DNA of 64,000 nucleotides from WTJH01 sp049889695. GTDB taxonomy: Bacteria; Bacteroidota; Bacteroidia; Flavobacteriales; Flavobacteriaceae. Positions 51,657-60,743 of this stretch are shown here, piece after piece (position 1 is the stretch's first letter; every line of letters starts with the position of its first letter). A program made the translations under genes and the position numbers. The notes beneath the pieces were generated by a model, which had not been told where the DNA came from, searched no databases, and saw nothing but the letters and a program-made list of their open reading frames with translations. The stretch is taken from contig JBMHCX010000019.1 of assembly GCA_049889695.1 (NCBI GenBank), positions 1 to 64,000 of the forward strand, in the 5' to 3' direction.

Positions 51657-52676
51657 TTAAACATCGTCGAAATCTACTACTATCTTTGGAGTTTCCGCAT
51701 AGGCCTGGCAAGTAAGTACCAGTCCCTCGGCCACCTCGCTATCTGTTAGGATTTGATTTTGCTCCATTCGTGCTTTCCCTGTAGTGACCTTAGCAATACA
51801 ACTGCTACACACACCTCCTTGACAGGAATAGGGCACATCTATTTTATGTTTTAAAGCAGCATCTAAAACACTTTCTCCACTGAGCTCTAACACATGGGTT
51901 TCTCCATCGCAGATGATTTCTAACTGACCAGCCCCATCGTCTTTTACGGGAGTTGCTTCGGTAGCAGAACTAAAGAAAAGTTCAAACAGAATTTGTTCTT
52001 GTGCATAGCCCATCCCCAATAAGGTGTCTTTGGATAAATGAATCATTTCTTCTGGCCCACAGATATACGTTGGCTGATTTGTTTTTCCCTTCAAGACATG
52101 CTTTAAAAATGCAGCATCTATACGGCCAAAACCAGCACCTTCCTCAGAACTCTGGCTAAAGATCCAATGGATTTGCAAGCGCCCAGCACATTCTTTCTCC
52201 AACGCTAAGAGTTCATTGTAAAACAATGTCTTTTCTGGAGATTTGTTGCCATAAACCAAACAAAATTCATGAGAAGGGTCGTTTTTAAGATGCGTCTTTA
52301 AAATAGACATCAGGGGCGTAATTCCGCTTCCGGCGGCGATTCCCAACTGCTTTTTTTCTCTTGGCTGATAGGTAAATCTCCCTTCAGGAATGGAAACTTC
52401 CAGCAAGTCACCGGCGGTTAAATCTTGAGCATGGTTGGAGAAAATCCCTTTCGGAAGCGCCTTGATACCAACAGCCAAGTCTTCTTCGTGGGGAGCCGTA
52501 CAAATGGAATAGGAACGGCGAATGTTTTCACCATTTATGGTTGTGCCCAAGGTGAGATATTGTCCCGCCTGAAAGCGGAATTCTTCTTGGATAGCGGAAG
52601 GAATGTCAAACGATAATTGAACGGCTTCCGGGCTCAGACGGACGACCTCCTTTATTTTTAATGTTTCTTTTTTCAT
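51657..52676 (-). CDS. PaaE-like ferredoxin reductase (FAD, NAD(P)H, 2Fe-2S)
   Basis: 339 residues from MKKETLKIKEV; a frame beginning 11 codons earlier is rejected because it leaves no room after the promoter element. Domains in order: FAD-binding barrel (about 5-100, RRSYSICTAP), NAD(P)-binding (about 105-235, GIAAGSGITPLMSIL) and a C-terminal plant-type 2Fe-2S ferredoxin (about 250-339) with PYSCQGGVCSSC and a fourth Cys in VLTCQ. It resembles the reductase of phenylacetyl-CoA monooxygenase, but no paaABCD genes are nearby, so the electron acceptor is unknown. Confidence 0.88.
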   Translation of the reverse strand: MKKETLKIKEVVRLSPEAVQLSFDIPSAIQEEFRFQAGQYLTLGTTINGENIRRSYSICTAPHEEDLAVGIKALPKGIFSNHAQDLTAGDLLEVSIPEGRFTYQPREKKQLGIAAGSGITPLMSILKTHLKNDPSHEFCLVYGNKSPEKTLFYNELLALEKECAGRLQIHWIFSQSSEEGAGFGRIDAAFLKHVLKGKTNQPTYICGPEEMIHLSKDTLLGMGYAQEQILFELFFSSATEATPVKDDGAGQLEIICDGETHVLELSGESVLDAALKHKIDVPYSCQGGVCSSCIAKVTTGKARMEQNQILTDSEVAEGLVLTCQAYAETPKIVVDFDDV

Positions 52677-52698
52677 GCAACTTTGATTTAAACCAACA

Positions 52699-52706
52699 CA
52701 AAAGTA
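52699..52706 (-). promoter_or_regulatory. -7 promoter element (TACTTTTG) of the PaaE-like gene
   Basis: A perfect match on the minus strand ending 22 nt before the ATG at 52676. It is back-to-back with the DUF5687 element. Confidence 0.55.
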
Positions 52707-52734
52707 CACTTCTTAGGCCTGCTGAAAAAACAAT

Positions 52735-52742
52735 TATATTTG
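52735..52742 (+). promoter_or_regulatory. -7 promoter element (TATATTTG) of the DUF5687-ABC operon
   Basis: A perfect match ending 19 nt before the ATG at 52762; it overlaps the TTG at 52744 of the longest frame's start and so supports the later ATG. Confidence 0.55.
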
Positions 52743-52761
52743 TTTGCCTAAACCGAATTGT

Positions 52762-54225
52762 ATGCGATTGTTTTTAAACTTGATGTGGAAGTCTTTTTTT
52801 AGGGCTCCTCAGTGGGAAACAAAGTTAGTCGTTCGAATCATCATTGGTTTTTTTGCCCTCTACATGTTGGTTTCATTTCTTTTCTTAGGGGTAGGCTTAT
52901 ATTTTATTTTGGAAGAGCAGTTCCCGGATGAAAGTCCTATGCAGAAAATTCAACCGTGGCTACTCTCCTATTTTACAACGGAATTTCTGGTCCGATATTT
53001 TTTGCAGTCCATGCCTTCGACGCATTTGCAGCCCTTGTTAGTGCTGCCGTTGAAACGGACTAAGATTGTACGACAACTCTTGTTGCGATCTACTTTTTCA
53101 TTCTACAATGCCACACCTTGGATCATTGGTTTACCTTTTGTGGTCGTTTGTACGTTTAAAGAAGGATTTCAGTGGGGATATGTCTCCTGGTGGATCGGAG
53201 TATTAGCAGTTGTTTTACTGATTAACCTCCTCAACTTTCTGGTCAACAAAAGCAATCGGTTTTTTTGGGTATTTGTCGGGATCGTTACTGTTTTTGCTGG
53301 CTTGAGTTATGCTGATGTTTTTACTCTAGATCAGTGGGTAGCGATGGCCTTCCAACGACTGCTCGCTTCACCTCTAGAAATATTGATCTACATAGTCGTA
53401 TTGGCATTTTTCTATCAGAGAACATTTACCTATTTACGATCCCAGATCTATTTAGATAAAGGTTTAAAGAAAGCCGACTATATGGTTCAAAATTTAAACC
53501 TTCCCATCTTAGACCGACTGGGGAAATTGAGTATTTTCTTGCGCAACGACATACGGCTGATTGTCCGCAACGTTCGAACGCGACAGGTCATATTTGCTTC
53601 GGTAATGTTCCTTTTCTACGCTTTAATTTTTGCGACACAGGAGGTCTATTCAGAAATGCCTGCTGTTTTGGTTCTAGGTGGTTTGTTTGTCAGTGGAGGT
53701 TTTTTGATGACTTTTGGACAAAACATACCCGCTTGGGATAGTGAGCACTACCCTTTATTGATGTCGCAAAACCTTTCTTACAGAGAATATTTGTTGTCGA
53801 AGTGGTGGCTGATGGTGGTTGTAACGGCTGTTAGTGCCTTAGTGGCCTTTCCCTACTTGTTTATCAGCACTCAAATGTATCTGATTATTCTTATTGGTGC
53901 TGTCTACAATATGGGAGTGGGGAGCTTGCTAAACATTTATTCAGGAGTCTACAACCAAACCCGAATCGCCTTAAACGTAAAAGCAAAAGCCTTTGAAAAT
54001 ACCAAGGCTTTCAGTCTGCTTCAGTTTGTGTTTGTAATCCCTAAAGTTTTCGTTCCTATGGGTTTGTTTTATGCGGGATATAAGCTGTTTAATTTTGAAG
54101 CTGGTCTTGGGGTTGTGGCCTTTACCGGTATCCTTGGTTTTGTCCTTCGCGATCGGATGATTACCGCCCTTACAACTTTATACACCCAACAAAAATACAA
54201 GGCAATAGCTGCCTTTAAAAAATAA
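52762..54225 (+). CDS. DUF5687 multi-pass membrane protein (ABC exporter permease)
   Basis: 487 residues from MRLFLNLMWKSFF; the longest frame begins at a TTG 18 nt upstream. About 12 hydrophobic segments are spread over the protein, with a soluble loop at about 235-275 (YLDKGLKKADYMVQNLNL). Members of DUF5687 occur in Bacteroidota together with an ABC ATPase and are treated as exporter permeases. The ATPase gene follows after 8 nt, confirming the pairing. The transported molecule is unknown. Confidence 0.8.
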   Translation: MRLFLNLMWKSFFRAPQWETKLVVRIIIGFFALYMLVSFLFLGVGLYFILEEQFPDESPMQKIQPWLLSYFTTEFLVRYFLQSMPSTHLQPLLVLPLKRTKIVRQLLLRSTFSFYNATPWIIGLPFVVVCTFKEGFQWGYVSWWIGVLAVVLLINLLNFLVNKSNRFFWVFVGIVTVFAGLSYADVFTLDQWVAMAFQRLLASPLEILIYIVVLAFFYQRTFTYLRSQIYLDKGLKKADYMVQNLNLPILDRLGKLSIFLRNDIRLIVRNVRTRQVIFASVMFLFYALIFATQEVYSEMPAVLVLGGLFVSGGFLMTFGQNIPAWDSEHYPLLMSQNLSYREYLLSKWWLMVVVTAVSALVAFPYLFISTQMYLIILIGAVYNMGVGSLLNIYSGVYNQTRIALNVKAKAFENTKAFSLLQFVFVIPKVFVPMGLFYAGYKLFNFEAGLGVVAFTGILGFVLRDRMITALTTLYTQQKYKAIAAFKK

Positions 54226-54233
54226 TCGTCCTT

Positions 54234-54941
54234 ATGATAGAAGTATCGGATTTAGTGAAAAAATACAGTGGTAATGAAGTGTTAAACTTACCACAGCTGA
54301 ACATTCCTGAAGGCCAAAGTTTTGGTTTAGTCGGGAACAACGGTGCTGGGAAAACAACTTTTTTTAGTCTATTATTAGACTTGGTGGAACCTTCACAAGG
54401 ACAAATTCTCAATGGAGGCGAAGCTGTTCAGAAAAACGACCGATGGAAAAAACACACAGCGGCCTATATCGATCAGGATTTTCTAATCGGTTACTTGACA
54501 CCAGAGGAGTATTTCGAACTCATCGCACAGTTGAGAGAGGTGAACATAGAAACGCTACACGGCTGGCTTCAAGGATTTGAGTCCTTTTTTAAGGGCGAGA
54601 TTTTAGGCCGCAAGCGCTACATTCGCGATTTGTCTAAAGGGAACCAAAAGAAAGTAGGAATTATCGCCTGCCTCATTGGCAACCCTCAGGTAGTGATCTT
54701 AGACGAGCCTTTTGCTAATCTGGATCCCAGCTCCCAAATTCAGTTAAAAGAGTTGCTGAAAAATCTCTATCAGCAGAGTCAGACGACATTACTCATTTCG
54801 AGTCACGATCTCAACCACATTACCGAAGTTTGCGAACGGATTGTATTATTGGACCGTGGTGTTGTTCAAGAAGATTTGATGACGACTCCGGAGACCCTTC
54901 AAAATCTAGAAAAGTATTTTAAGGCCATTTCCGAAAACTGA
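54234..54941 (+). CDS. ABC transporter ATP-binding protein
   Basis: 235 residues with a complete ABC ATPase set: Walker A GNNGAGKTTFF (about 34-44), the signature loop LSKGNQKKVGI (about 137-147) and Walker B VVILDEPFANLDP (about 157-169), then an H-loop in LISSHDLNH. It is 8 nt downstream of the DUF5687 permease, so the two form one transporter. It resembles multi-drug or antibiotic-type export ATPases, but the substrate is not visible. Confidence 0.92.
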   Translation: MIEVSDLVKKYSGNEVLNLPQLNIPEGQSFGLVGNNGAGKTTFFSLLLDLVEPSQGQILNGGEAVQKNDRWKKHTAAYIDQDFLIGYLTPEEYFELIAQLREVNIETLHGWLQGFESFFKGEILGRKRYIRDLSKGNQKKVGIIACLIGNPQVVILDEPFANLDPSSQIQLKELLKNLYQQSQTTLLISSHDLNHITEVCERIVLLDRGVVQEDLMTTPETLQNLEKYFKAISEN

Positions 54942-55000
54942 TATACTAAAGCCTAAAAAAAACAGTTATTCATAAAGGCTGTAAGGAGTTCCGGTCAATA

Positions 55001-57469
55001 ATGAATAGACGATTCTTAGTACTTAGCGCTACCCTATTGGGGTTGATGTGGAGTTGTTCCACACAAAAGAATCGTGCCCTCAATCGAGGATATCACCAAT
55101 TAAATGCGGAATACAATGTCCTTTTCAACGGAGAAGAGGCCTTAAAAGTAGGGGAGCAGATCTTTTGGGAAACCTACCAAGATAATTTCTATGAAATCCT
55201 TCCTGTAGAACCTGTAATGCTTCGTGGCGAAAGTGCAGAAAGCACGACCATTATTCCCGGTTTTGCTCGTGCAGAAGAAAAGGCCGTAAAAACGATTCAA
55301 AAGCACTCGATGAATATTGGCGGGAAGCAGCGGAATGAAGTGATCGATCAGGCCTATTTGCTTTTAGGGAAGGCTCGATATTTCGATCGTCGCTATTTTC
55401 CAGCGCTAGAAGCCTTTAATTATTTAATGAAAAACGGCGTTGATCCAAGCCTCTATTCTCAGGTCCGTATTTGGCGTGAAAAAACATACATGCGTCTTAA
55501 TAATAATGAATTGGCCATCGACAACCTGCGGAGCCTAGCTGAAAACCTCACGCCTAAAAGTCCTGATAAGTCACCGGCGAATGCAACTTTGGCAGCAGCA
55601 CATCTAAACATCGCCCAAAAGGATTCAGCGCTTATGTATATCAAAGTCGCTGCCCAGACCGCTTACAACAAACGTCTAAAAGCCCGCTATTTTTTCATCT
55701 GCGGACAGCTATTTCAGCAAAACGAGCAATCGGATTCTGCCCGATGGGCCTTTGAAAATATTGTTCGCATGAATCGGTCTATTCCTCGCGATTTTTGGAT
55801 GCAAGCCAAAATACGATCGCTGCAGTTAGACCCAAATTTAAGCACTGAAGAGTTTCAGAAATCCTTGGAAAAGTATCTAAAATTCTATGAAAACCGCGTT
55901 TATGCTCATTGGCTATACACAGCCAAAGCCGAACGTCTCTTGTCAGAAGCGCAAGACAGCCTTTCTCTGATCGCTTTCCAACAGGCATTAAAAGCACCAG
56001 CCGTAGATTCTTACACCCAACAAAATATTTATCGACAGCTGTCCGATTGGTCCTATGATCAGGGGGCATATCTGGACAGTGGGAAATATCTAGACAGTCT
56101 TTTGGCTTTACTTCCCGAAGACACCCGAGAAAAACGCAAACTTCAACGCCAACGCGAGGGGATGGAAACACTCTTTCAAGTAGAGCAAACCATTCATCAG
56201 ACCGATAGTTTACTAGGCCTTCTCGCCATGAACCCCAAGGAGCGCGAGGATTATTTCGAGGCGTATATCGAAGCCCAAAAACAAGCATTGATCAAAGCAC
56301 AAGAAAAGACTAAGAAAGGAGGACTGAGCCTCTTCGGAAATCGAGAAAACCAGTTTTATTTCTACAATGACTTTTTAAAAGAACAAGGGCAATTGCAATT
56401 TGTTGAACGTTGGGGGAATCGTCCGAATATCGACAATTGGCGTTGGGGAACATCCAATAGTCTAAAAGAAGAAATGACGGCTGCTCAGGAAGAACAACCA
56501 ACCAACACAACTGTATTTCTCACCTTGAATTTAGCGTCTCTTTTGTCCTCGGTACCCGCTCCAGAAGCGCAGGACAGTCTTCAACAGCTGAATCATCGCG
56601 CCCGATTGAAAGCGGCAATTTTGTACAAAGAGAAGTTTAATGATATTCCCTTATCGCAAGCACGATTAGAACAGTTGCTTGAAGAAGAAACACTTCCTGA
56701 GGTCGAGGTTCAAGCCCTCTATCATTCAGCAAAAAACATGACACTTATGGGTCAATCGGATGTGGGCATTCGCGGTCGGCTCAAAGCGAGCTATCCCGAT
56801 AGTCCATATACCAAAGTATTATTAGATCCCAGTCTTTCCTATATCGAAGGTTTAAACACTCCCGAACAAAAATTGAATAGTCTCCGGCAAGCTTTTGAAA
56901 TGGGAGATTACACAGAGATGCTTGAAAATTACGAGGCGCTACAAGTTTTTTTTAGTGGCTCGCCCTATTTGTCTGCTTTTGAACTATTAAGAGTACATAT
57001 CGAGGGGCGCTTAGAAGGAAAGGACCATTGGAAAAAACAATTGGCCAGCTTTATTCTGAAATATCCAGACGACCCATTGGCTAAAGCCATGGAAAAGCAA
57101 TTGAATCTGCTCAACCGAGAAGTTCCGGTTGAACTCCGAAAACTGCAGTCGTGGAAGTGGGTGTTTCCACTTCAGGCGGCCCAGCGCAGCCAAGCGGATA
57201 GTTTAAGCACCCTTTTCCGTTCTTGGATTGCCCAAAAACAACTCCCCTGGACCCTGTCTAAAGACGTTTATGACCGGGAGACATTGTTCTTGGTTGTCCA
57301 CAAAATTAAATCGCGCCAACAGACCGATAGTTTACGTTCCTATTTTCCCGGAACACTCGCTGAATCCCTGACTACAAATAATTTTGTAGTTTTATCAAAC
57401 GAATATCAGAAAACGCTCCAGGACAAAACCTGGAATAAATCTTTGCAAAGTACAGATGAAAAACAATGA
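55001..57469 (+). CDS. porW: type IX secretion/gliding lipoprotein PorW/SprE
   Basis: 822 residues. The lipobox LMWSC (Cys19) is followed by the SprE/PorW N-terminal segment NRGYHQLNAEYNVLFNGEEAL (about 28-48) and many TPR-like helix pairs across the rest of the protein (for example AFNYLMKNGVDPSLYSQVRIW). SprE/PorW links the outer-membrane and periplasmic parts of the type IX secretion system used for gliding and enzyme export in Bacteroidota. Its last 14 nt overlap the bactofilin start. Confidence 0.9.
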   Translation: MNRRFLVLSATLLGLMWSCSTQKNRALNRGYHQLNAEYNVLFNGEEALKVGEQIFWETYQDNFYEILPVEPVMLRGESAESTTIIPGFARAEEKAVKTIQKHSMNIGGKQRNEVIDQAYLLLGKARYFDRRYFPALEAFNYLMKNGVDPSLYSQVRIWREKTYMRLNNNELAIDNLRSLAENLTPKSPDKSPANATLAAAHLNIAQKDSALMYIKVAAQTAYNKRLKARYFFICGQLFQQNEQSDSARWAFENIVRMNRSIPRDFWMQAKIRSLQLDPNLSTEEFQKSLEKYLKFYENRVYAHWLYTAKAERLLSEAQDSLSLIAFQQALKAPAVDSYTQQNIYRQLSDWSYDQGAYLDSGKYLDSLLALLPEDTREKRKLQRQREGMETLFQVEQTIHQTDSLLGLLAMNPKEREDYFEAYIEAQKQALIKAQEKTKKGGLSLFGNRENQFYFYNDFLKEQGQLQFVERWGNRPNIDNWRWGTSNSLKEEMTAAQEEQPTNTTVFLTLNLASLLSSVPAPEAQDSLQQLNHRARLKAAILYKEKFNDIPLSQARLEQLLEEETLPEVEVQALYHSAKNMTLMGQSDVGIRGRLKASYPDSPYTKVLLDPSLSYIEGLNTPEQKLNSLRQAFEMGDYTEMLENYEALQVFFSGSPYLSAFELLRVHIEGRLEGKDHWKKQLASFILKYPDDPLAKAMEKQLNLLNREVPVELRKLQSWKWVFPLQAAQRSQADSLSTLFRSWIAQKQLPWTLSKDVYDRETLFLVVHKIKSRQQTDSLRSYFPGTLAESLTTNNFVVLSNEYQKTLQDKTWNKSLQSTDEKQ

Positions 57470-57851
57470 AATTAACGGCCAATATAGCCGTATTGAAAAA
57501 ACGACGACCATCAAAGGAGAAATCCAATCCGATGCCGATATTCGCATCGATGGTGTTTTGGAAGGAAGTGTAAAAACCAAAGGAAAAGTCGTCATTGGAA
57601 AAGACGGACGTGTCGAAGGACAAGTGGAATGTGCCAATGCCGATATAGAAGGAAGCCTAAAAGGGAATCTATTAGTGGTTGATACACTTGCGCTAAAATC
57701 AACTAGTAATATCGAAGGTGAGTTAATCATCGGAAAATTAGTGGTCGATGCAGGAGCCATATTCAACGCAACCGTTTCTATGCGTGGTGCTGCCGGCGAT
57801 AAGATTAAACCGCTCGGAAAATTTGGAAAATCCCAAGAAAAGACGGCCTAA
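57456..57851 (+). CDS. bactofilin family protein
   Basis: 131 residues. The bactofilin (DUF583) beta-helix is visible as Gly-rich repeats: TIKGEIQSDADIRIDGVLEG (about 19-38), VKTKGKVVIGKDGRVEGQV and SNIEGELIIGKLVVDAGA. Bactofilins polymerise into fibres that scaffold envelope enzymes. It begins 14 nt inside porW and its own end overlaps atpZ. This porW-bactofilin-atpZ order recurs in flavobacteria and ties a secretion lipoprotein to the ATP synthase operon. Confidence 0.85.
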   Translation: MKNNEINGQYSRIEKTTTIKGEIQSDADIRIDGVLEGSVKTKGKVVIGKDGRVEGQVECANADIEGSLKGNLLVVDTLALKSTSNIEGELIIGKLVVDAGAIFNATVSMRGAAGDKIKPLGKFGKSQEKTA

Positions 57852-58035
57852 CAACTGGCTCGTATTTTCAACGCTAGCTTTTCAATTGGCCACAATTATG
57901 TGGCTTTGCGTTCGTGCAGGACATTGGCTCGATGAGCACTATTCCTCTTCTGTGATCAATTGGACCCTTTTAATGACTATAGGAGGGATGGTAATGGTAA
58001 TTTGGAGAATACTCCAGACGACCAAGCGATTTTAA
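57823..58035 (+). CDS. atpZ: AtpZ/AtpI-type small ATP synthase assembly protein
   Basis: 70 residues from the TTG giving MENPKKRRPNNWLVF. This start is an inference; the frame is open far upstream inside bactofilin, which cannot be used. Two membrane helices (about 18-35 and 45-62) and the short loop AGHWLDEHYSS match AtpZ/AtpI proteins, which help assemble the c-ring and affect Mg2+ supply. It overlaps bactofilin by 29 nt and precedes atpB by 250 nt that hold the operon's own promoter. Confidence 0.7.
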   Translation: MENPKKRRPNNWLVFSTLAFQLATIMWLCVRAGHWLDEHYSSSVINWTLLMTIGGMVMVIWRILQTTKRF

Positions 58036-58256
58036 TAGATGCTCTTCGCGCTTTGCCAAAACATTTATTCTTTAGTAATCTTTCGAAACAATCCTCTTTT
58101 CTTCGGAATTTGATGTTTAAATCCGTACTGTTTTAGTCGAAATTTAACGGGAGTTTAATGGATTCCCGCGAGACTTCTTGCTGTATTTTTAATGGAGGGA
58201 GTGAATTTTTCAGAAAAATAATTCATGTTAACTTTTTTCTATTGGGGTAAACCTGA

Positions 58257-58264
58257 TAAATTTG
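58257..58264 (+). promoter_or_regulatory. -7 promoter element (TAAATTTG) of the atp operon
   Basis: A perfect match 21 nt before the TTG at 58286. It overlaps the first codon of the longest atpB frame (58262), so that start cannot be used when this promoter fires. A TTG at 58242-58244 is too near to be an ideal -33 box. Confidence 0.55.
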
Positions 58265-58285
58265 CAGCGCAAAAAAGAAAGAAGC

Positions 58286-59386
58286 TTGTTTACTCTACGT
58301 AATTCAAACCATTTGATTCTAGCCCTTTTGTGTTCAGCACTAAGCTTTCAGGCCTTTGCTAACAACACAAAAGATGAGCATGCCGACGGTGCCGGAGATC
58401 TTAAGACGGAGATTAAAGCATATATCCAACACCACCTTCAGGACTCTTACGATTTTAATCTTTTGAGTTATACGGATGAAACAACACACAAAAAAGTACA
58501 TGTAGGCTTCCCTTTGCCCGTCATTCTTTGGGACGAAGGACTTCAAGTATTTTCATCTTCTAAACTTCACCATGGCGAAACGACCGCTCATGTAGGAGAT
58601 AATTATTACAAACTCTATCACGGTAAAATATACAAAACCAACGCTGCGGGTGAAATTACTTACGATGATGAGCATCACCCAACCAACGTAAAGCCACTAG
58701 ACTTTTCCATCACCAAAAGCGTTGTGTCTATTTTGTTTACGGCAATTATCATGATTCTGCTTTTCCAAGGACTTGCAAAATCATATGCTAAAAACGGATT
58801 GATCGCTCAGGGAGTCGGACGGTTTTTCGAGCCGATAGTTCTTTACATCCGCGACGAGATTGCTATCCCAAACATTGGGGAGCAGCACTACAAAAAGTAC
58901 ATGAGCTTTTTGCTTACTCTCTTTTTCTTTGTTTGGTTTTTAAACATTTTAGGTCTAACCCCGCTTGGGATTAACGTTACGGGAAATATTGCTGTAACTT
59001 TTTGCTTAGCCCTCATTACTTTTTTAATTACCAATTTAACAGCGAAAAAAGATTATTGGATGCATATTTTTTGGATGCCTGGTGTTCCTAAATTGATGCG
59101 TCTTGTTCTTGCCCCCATCGAATTATTAGGGGTGTTTATTAAACCTTTTTCCCTAATGATTCGTTTGTATGCAAATATCTCTGCAGGACATATTGTTCTG
59201 ATGAGCTTAATCTCCTTGATTTTTATTTTCAAGAACTGGTTAGGGTCTAGCCTATCTTTTATACTTGCCTTTGCTATTTCCTTAATTGAAATCTTGGTGG
59301 CCTTATTACAGGCTTACATTTTCACTATGCTTTCTGCTTTGTATTTCGGTATGGCAGCAGAAGAACACGATCACGAACATCATTAA
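58286..59386 (+). CDS. atpB: ATP synthase F0 subunit a
   Basis: 366 residues from a TTG that gives a signal-peptide-like start (MFTLRNSNHLILALLCS). The upstream TTG at 58262 is blocked by the promoter. An N-terminal periplasmic region (about 20-145) precedes the F0-a helices, a long N-terminus common in Bacteroidota. The proton-channel arginine is in the motif RLYANISAGH (about 290-299), and a His-rich C-terminus ends the protein. With c and b it forms the membrane motor. Confidence 0.9.
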   Translation: MFTLRNSNHLILALLCSALSFQAFANNTKDEHADGAGDLKTEIKAYIQHHLQDSYDFNLLSYTDETTHKKVHVGFPLPVILWDEGLQVFSSSKLHHGETTAHVGDNYYKLYHGKIYKTNAAGEITYDDEHHPTNVKPLDFSITKSVVSILFTAIIMILLFQGLAKSYAKNGLIAQGVGRFFEPIVLYIRDEIAIPNIGEQHYKKYMSFLLTLFFFVWFLNILGLTPLGINVTGNIAVTFCLALITFLITNLTAKKDYWMHIFWMPGVPKLMRLVLAPIELLGVFIKPFSLMIRLYANISAGHIVLMSLISLIFIFKNWLGSSLSFILAFAISLIEILVALLQAYIFTMLSALYFGMAAEEHDHEHH

Positions 59387-59419
59387 ATCAAATAATCATT
59401 AATTTTTAAATATAAGAAT

Positions 59420-59611
59420 ATGGAAATTCCAGCAATTGTAGGAGCAGGTCTAGTTGTAATCGGAGTAGGTTACGGTATCGGTCAAATCGGAGGATCAGCG
59501 ATGGAAGCTATCGGACGCCAGCCTGAAGCTACCGCAAAAATCCAAACAGCGATGTTGATTGCAGCTGCTTTGATCGAAGGAATTGGATTTGCTGCATTAT
59601 TCGCAGTATAA
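59420..59611 (+). CDS. atpE: ATP synthase F0 subunit c
   Basis: 63 residues, two helices joined by a polar loop GRQPEATAK. The ion-binding carboxylate is Glu53 in AALIEGIGF; the following Gly rather than Ser/Thr, and the lack of a full Na+-motif, favour proton coupling. The c-ring rotates in the membrane with subunit a. A GC-rich hairpin lies just downstream, before atpF, and may help set the high c-subunit output. Confidence 0.93.
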   Translation: MEIPAIVGAGLVVIGVGYGIGQIGGSAMEAIGRQPEATAKIQTAMLIAAALIEGIGFAALFAV

Positions 59612-59627
59612 TTAGATATAATAGACT

Positions 59628-59650
59628 GGGGTTGGTCAAGGGCTAACCCC
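59628..59650 (+). other. intercistronic hairpin between atpE and atpF
   Basis: GGGGTT (59628-59633) pairs with AACCCC (59645-59650) around an 11-nt loop. It is not followed by a U-run, so it is not a strong terminator. It may stabilise the atpE transcript or cause partial attenuation, which would suit the roughly tenfold excess of c subunits. Confidence 0.45.
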
Positions 59651-59679
59651 TAACTGTTCTTTCATTTAATCCAAACATC

Positions 59680-60177
59680 ATGGAAAAATTAATCGGTGAA
59701 TTTTCGTTCGGCCTATTTTTCTGGCAGCTATTCATCTTCGTTGGTCTTTTATTCTTTCTAGCCAAGTTCGCATGGAAACCCATTCTGAATGCGGTAGATG
59801 AAAGAGAAAACTCCATCAAAGATGCATTAAAGGCTGCGGACGATGCCCGCAAAGAGATGGCACAATTGCAGTCGGATAACGACCGCATCCTTAAAGAAGC
59901 TCGTGCAGAACGCGAGTTGCTACTGAAGGAAGCCAAAGCGACAGCGAACAATCTCGTTGCCGAAGCAAAGGCTGAAGCAAAAGCTCAAGCGGATAAAGTT
60001 CTTGCCCAAGCGCAGGAAGAAATTGAAGCTGAAAAGCGCAATGCCATTGGGGATCTTAAAAAGCAAATTGCCGGGATTTCCGTGGATATAGCAGAAACGC
60101 TATTGCAAGAAGAACTCAAAGATCAAGAGAAGCAATTGGAAATGATTGCTAAACGTGTTGCATCCGCTGAAATTTAA
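59680..60177 (+). CDS. atpF: ATP synthase F0 subunit b
   Basis: 165 residues: one N-terminal membrane helix (about 8-27), then a long Ala/Glu/Lys/Arg-rich coiled coil (about 40-150) that forms the peripheral stalk. The only b gene in the operon, so the stalk is a homodimer. Spacing to atpH is 6 nt. Confidence 0.93.
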   Translation: MEKLIGEFSFGLFFWQLFIFVGLLFFLAKFAWKPILNAVDERENSIKDALKAADDARKEMAQLQSDNDRILKEARAERELLLKEAKATANNLVAEAKAEAKAQADKVLAQAQEEIEAEKRNAIGDLKKQIAGISVDIAETLLQEELKDQEKQLEMIAKRVASAEI

Positions 60178-60183
60178 GCAGAC

Positions 60184-60720
60184 ATGAAATCTAATCGAGC
60201 AGCCATACGATACGCAAAAGCCTTAGTCGAACTTTCGATTCAGGAAAAAGCCCTAGCGGCTGTTTTATCGGATATCAAAGAGTTGACGAGTATTTTGTCT
60301 GAAAACAAATCCTTGGAAGTTCTTTTGGAAGCCCCGACGGTGGCTAACAGCCAAAAACGTCAGGTGCTTGAAAAAATAATGCCCAAGGCGCATCCTCTGT
60401 TAACAAAGCTTTTTGCTTTGCTAGAACAGAATAAACGGATGGCTCTGTTGGGAGCTATATTACCGACCTTCCAATCGTTGGTAAATGAGCATCAGGGAGA
60501 AGTGGTTGCGCAGGTGGTAACCGCTGTCCCGATCAATGATGAACTATCCAAGCAAATTTTAGCCAAGGCACAACAGTTGGCTGGAAATGCCAAAGTATTG
60601 TTGGAAAATCGTGTTGATCCTAGTATACAAGGAGGCTTTGTCCTCAGAGTAGGAGATCAGCAATATGACGCCAGCATACAAACACAAAAGAATCGCTTGA
60701 AACAAGCATTACTAAACTAA
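60184..60720 (+). CDS. atpH: ATP synthase F1 subunit delta
   Basis: 178 residues. The N-terminal helical domain (about 5-105) includes IRYAKALVELSIQEKAL, and the C-terminal region contains the family motif NRVDPSIQGGFVLRVGDQQYDASIQ. It joins the peripheral stalk to the top of the alpha-beta hexamer. Lies 6 nt after atpF and 23 nt before atpA. Confidence 0.92.
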   Translation: MKSNRAAIRYAKALVELSIQEKALAAVLSDIKELTSILSENKSLEVLLEAPTVANSQKRQVLEKIMPKAHPLLTKLFALLEQNKRMALLGAILPTFQSLVNEHQGEVVAQVVTAVPINDELSKQILAKAQQLAGNAKVLLENRVDPSIQGGFVLRVGDQQYDASIQTQKNRLKQALLN

Positions 60721-60743
60721 CTAACGTACCAAAACAAACGATC

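Noticed and set aside
54947..54981. AGCCT/AGGCT hairpin between the ABC ATPase and porW as a terminator
   Set aside because: The stem is only five base pairs with a long loop and no T-run.
58262..58285. Longer atpB start at the TTG at 58262
   Set aside because: It overlaps the TAAATTTG promoter element and would put charged residues before the signal peptide.
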